Assembly: GCF_900167095.1 (NCBI RefSeq)
Contig: NZ_FUXG01000015.1
Span: 1 to 64,000, forward strand
Direction of reading: 5' to 3'
Length of the DNA: 64,000 nucleotides
Source of the DNA: Oceanospirillum multiglobuliferum
GTDB lineage: Bacteria; Pseudomonadota; Gammaproteobacteria; Pseudomonadales; Halomonadaceae
Below the pieces are notes generated by a model. The model saw only the letters and a program-made list of their open reading frames with translations. It had not been told where the DNA came from and searched no databases. Both the position numbers and the translations under genes were made by a program. This document shows positions 62,117 to 64,000 of the stretch, in pieces (positions within the stretch are counted from its first letter, which is position 1; every line of letters begins with the position of its first letter).

Positions 62117-63025
62117 CTAATAGACAGACCATCCAATTTGCTGAGTCATTAATTCAAGCGCGGCCACACTGGCCAAAGAGTTGCCCATTTTGTTCAGACA
62201 AGGTGACCAGATACAGATCGAAAAGCGATTAGGCACAATGGCGACAATACCGCCACCGACACCACTTTTGCCCGGCAGCCCTACTTGAAAGGCAAAATTA
62301 CCCGCCTCGTCATATAAACCACTGGTGGCCATCAAAGCATTCACTTGTCTTGCTTGGTGCGTATCCAGTATTTGTTCCTTTGAGATTTGGCAGAAACCTT
62401 TATTGGCCAAAAAGTTAAAGGCTTTGGCCAGATCCACACAACTCATGCGAATGGCACAGTTTGAAAAGTAATTTTTCAGCACCGATTCAACTTCATTATT
62501 GAAGTTACCATAGGACTGCATCAGGTAAGCCATTGCGGCATTTCTTGAGCGGTGCTCATATTCGGAACGCGCTACTTTTTGATCGGAATAAACTCCAGAA
62601 TTACCTGACACGCGTCGCACAAACTCACGCATGGCGTAATGTGGCGAAGCAAACCTAGACTGGTTCATATCACTGACCACTAACGCGCCAGCATTAATGA
62701 AAGGATTACGAGGAATGCCGTTTTCATACTCTAGTTGAACCAAAGAGTTAAACGGCAAACCCGAGGGTTCACGCCCAACACGCTGCCACATACTGTCACC
62801 ATAGTGTTTCATGGCAAGCGTTAAACTGAACACTTTGGAGATGCTCTGAATGGAAAAAGGCACTTGGGCATCACCAATTTGAAATAGCTCGCCTTGATTG
62901 CTGTAAATAGCGATACCAAATTGATTGGGACTGACCTCCGCCAGAGCGGGAATATAATCGGCAACTTTGCCCTGACCCACGAGCGGGAGAATATCGGCAT
63001 AAATTTTGGTGAGTAGAGTGTCCAC
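62117..63025 (-). CDS. glsA: Glutaminase
   Basis: A 302-residue serine-dependent glutaminase (beta-lactamase-like fold) hydrolysing glutamine to glutamate and ammonia. The nucleophile motif is [13 protein letters not shown] (S-x-x-K), followed by [13 protein letters not shown] and [14 protein letters not shown]. Full length. It is divergent from a DctB-like sensor kinase gene with about 175 bases between. Confidence 0.95.
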   Translation of the reverse strand: MDTLLTKIYADILPLVGQGKVADYIPALAEVSPNQFGIAIYSNQGELFQIGDAQVPFSIQSISKVFSLTLAMKHYGDSMWQRVGREPSGLPFNSLVQLEYENGIPRNPFINAGALVVSDMNQSRFASPHYAMREFVRRVSGNSGVYSDQKVARSEYEHRSRNAAMAYLMQSYGNFNNEVESVLKNYFSNCAIRMSCVDLAKAFNFLANKGFCQISKEQILDTHQARQVNALMATSGLYDEAGNFAFQVGLPGKSGVGGGIVAIVPNRFSICIWSPCLNKMGNSLASVAALELMTQQIGWSVY

Positions 63026-63200
63026 CGAGTGATCCTAATTGTTGTTGTCATTTTAAGGGGGCGTCATTCTGCCAGATCATCCACCATTTTGAATAGCTCC
63101 CCTCCCCCTCTCAGTTATTCCCACAAAGCAATTAACGATTCAGCGGTTATTTAAGCGATAATAGTCCCTTTTAAGTTTAAGCAATGACGGGAGTTCAGCG

Positions 63201-64000
63201 ATGGTGAATGCAGAAAACCTTCCAACAACACCCTCTAGCATTTTAAACAAGCCCCGCTCGAATAATTTGTCTGTTTGGGCATTTTGGGTACTATTCGGTT
63301 GGTGTGTACTATTATCTTTCACTTTGTATGACAGCTTTAAACGCAGCCATCAACAACAGCGCCAACAAGTGCAGCAAGCCGTTGAAAATCTTAGCCAATA
63401 CTTGAATAACGAATTGGGACGATTTGAAAATATTCCTCGGCTGCTGGCCAGTAATTATATGATTCGCAAAGGCTTAGAAGACAACTTAGGCTCTGACGAA
63501 TTGAACCACCTGCTATTAGAGGTCGCCAGTAGCAGCGGCGATAATAACGACGTTTATGTGATGAACGCCGAAGGCTTGGTATTGGCAAGTAGCAATTACC
63601 AAAGCGAGCAAAGTTTTGTGCAGGCCAATTTTGCCTTTCGCCCCTATTTCCAACAGGCAATGCAAGGCGACCACCATGCTTACTACGCTTTAGGGGTACG
63701 TTCAGGTGAGCGGGGCGTGTTTTTTTCGGCTCCGGTGGTCGTGAATGCTCAGACAATAGGTGTGGTCACCGTAAAGGTTGAAGTCGCCCAGTTTGAACAA
63801 AATGCTCAATTGTTATCTGGGCTGCCTCAACTCAAGTTTTTGGCCTATGGTGAAGATCAAGTGGTGTTCCTCTCAAATGAACCGAGTTGGCAGTTGGCTC
63901 AGCTACAAGCACTGCCCTCTGCGCAATGGCAAGCCTTGCAAACATCCAGACGGTATTTGGATTTAACCCCGCAGGTGTTAACCAATCGCCGCTTTCAACA
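63201..64000 (+). CDS. DctB-like sensor histidine kinase, N-terminal part, cut by the window end
   Basis: The frame opens at ATG 63201 (GGGAG 7 bases upstream) and stays open to the last base (266 codons seen). It has a cytoplasmic lead, a membrane segment (about 28-48), and a periplasmic double-Cache sensor domain with NDVYVMNAEGLVLASSNY, FAFRPYFQQAMQG and RGVFFSAPVVV, which is the DctB pattern for C4-dicarboxylate sensing. The second membrane segment and kinase domains lie outside the window. It could equally be another dCache sensor such as a cyclase. Divergent from glsA. Confidence 0.82.
   Translation, partial: MVNAENLPTTPSSILNKPRSNNLSVWAFWVLFGWCVLLSFTLYDSFKRSHQQQRQQVQQAVENLSQYLNNELGRFENIPRLLASNYMIRKGLEDNLGSDELNHLLLEVASSSGDNNDVYVMNAEGLVLASSNYQSEQSFVQANFAFRPYFQQAMQGDHHAYYALGVRSGERGVFFSAPVVVNAQTIGVVTVKVEVAQFEQNAQLLSGLPQLKFLAYGEDQVVFLSNEPSWQLAQLQALPSAQWQALQTSRRYLDLTPQVLTNRRFQ

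Overview
The window looks like a piece of a moderate-GC (roughly mid-40s percent by eye) marine gammaproteobacterial chromosome. The housekeeping order recX-alaS-lysC-csrA-tRNA-Ser-tRNA-Arg, a proteobacterial gshA, tex, an ATP-type pckA and an Oceanospirillales-like set of conserved hypotheticals point to Oceanospirillales or a close relative. The genus is inference and cannot be fixed from this window alone.

Layout. 0-3 kb is damaged DNA: the right end of an IS200/IS605 (TnpB-type) element sits inside a minus-strand gene, an amino-acid binding protein gene carries an in-frame stop, and a chemotaxis receptor gene is broken by a 75-bp palindromic insert whose hairpin arms match those of the IS end. 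3-12.6 kb holds an alpha/beta hydrolase, an ECF sigma/anti-sigma pair, a fused acyl-CoA:acetate CoA-transferase with its probable sigma-54 activator and a readable -24/-12 promoter plus activator sites, a voltage-gated-type K+ channel and a CYTH-CHAD triphosphatase. 12.8-20.7 kb holds a DUF47/PiT phosphate uptake pair, argA, an AT-rich alpha/beta-hydrolase-like gene, alanine dehydrogenase and ilvD.

21.7-24.2 kb is a small toxin-antitoxin island: VapBC, Phd/RelE, a HEPN/MNT pair and a decayed second copy of the Phd gene. Related spacers of about 60 bp separate the units like cassette borders. 24.2-43.6 kb is the standout accessory region, all on the minus strand. It contains a complete type I secretion system (HlyD, ABC, TolC-type), a TagD-like cytidylyltransferase, an 1100-aa TPR-sulfotransferase-TPR-LicD-like fusion, a 1679-aa repeat adhesin, and an overlapping three-gene operon of a CphA-like ATP-grasp/Mur ligase, a FemAB/GNAT-like transferase and a second ATP-grasp enzyme. 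My reading, which is inference, is that the secretion genes export the adhesin, the cytidylyltransferase and fusion protein may decorate it or an envelope glycan with a phospho-alcohol and sulfate, and the ATP-grasp operon makes an unidentified peptide or polymer.

The adhesin leader is unusual. A 9-bp tandem repeat encodes an (Ile-Ile-Pro)n upstream peptide whose stop overlaps the adhesin start as TTGA. A palindrome in its promoter recurs at almost the same promoter position before a Sel1-repeat gene at 44.8 kb.

43.7-64 kb is mostly core: a membrane-anchored cold-shock-domain protein, slyX, a Sel1 protein, gshA, tex, pckA, recX, alaS, lysC, csrA, three tRNAs, an LtaS-like phosphoglycerol transferase, dapE with two small genes, glutaminase, and the start of a DctB-like sensor kinase cut off by the window end.
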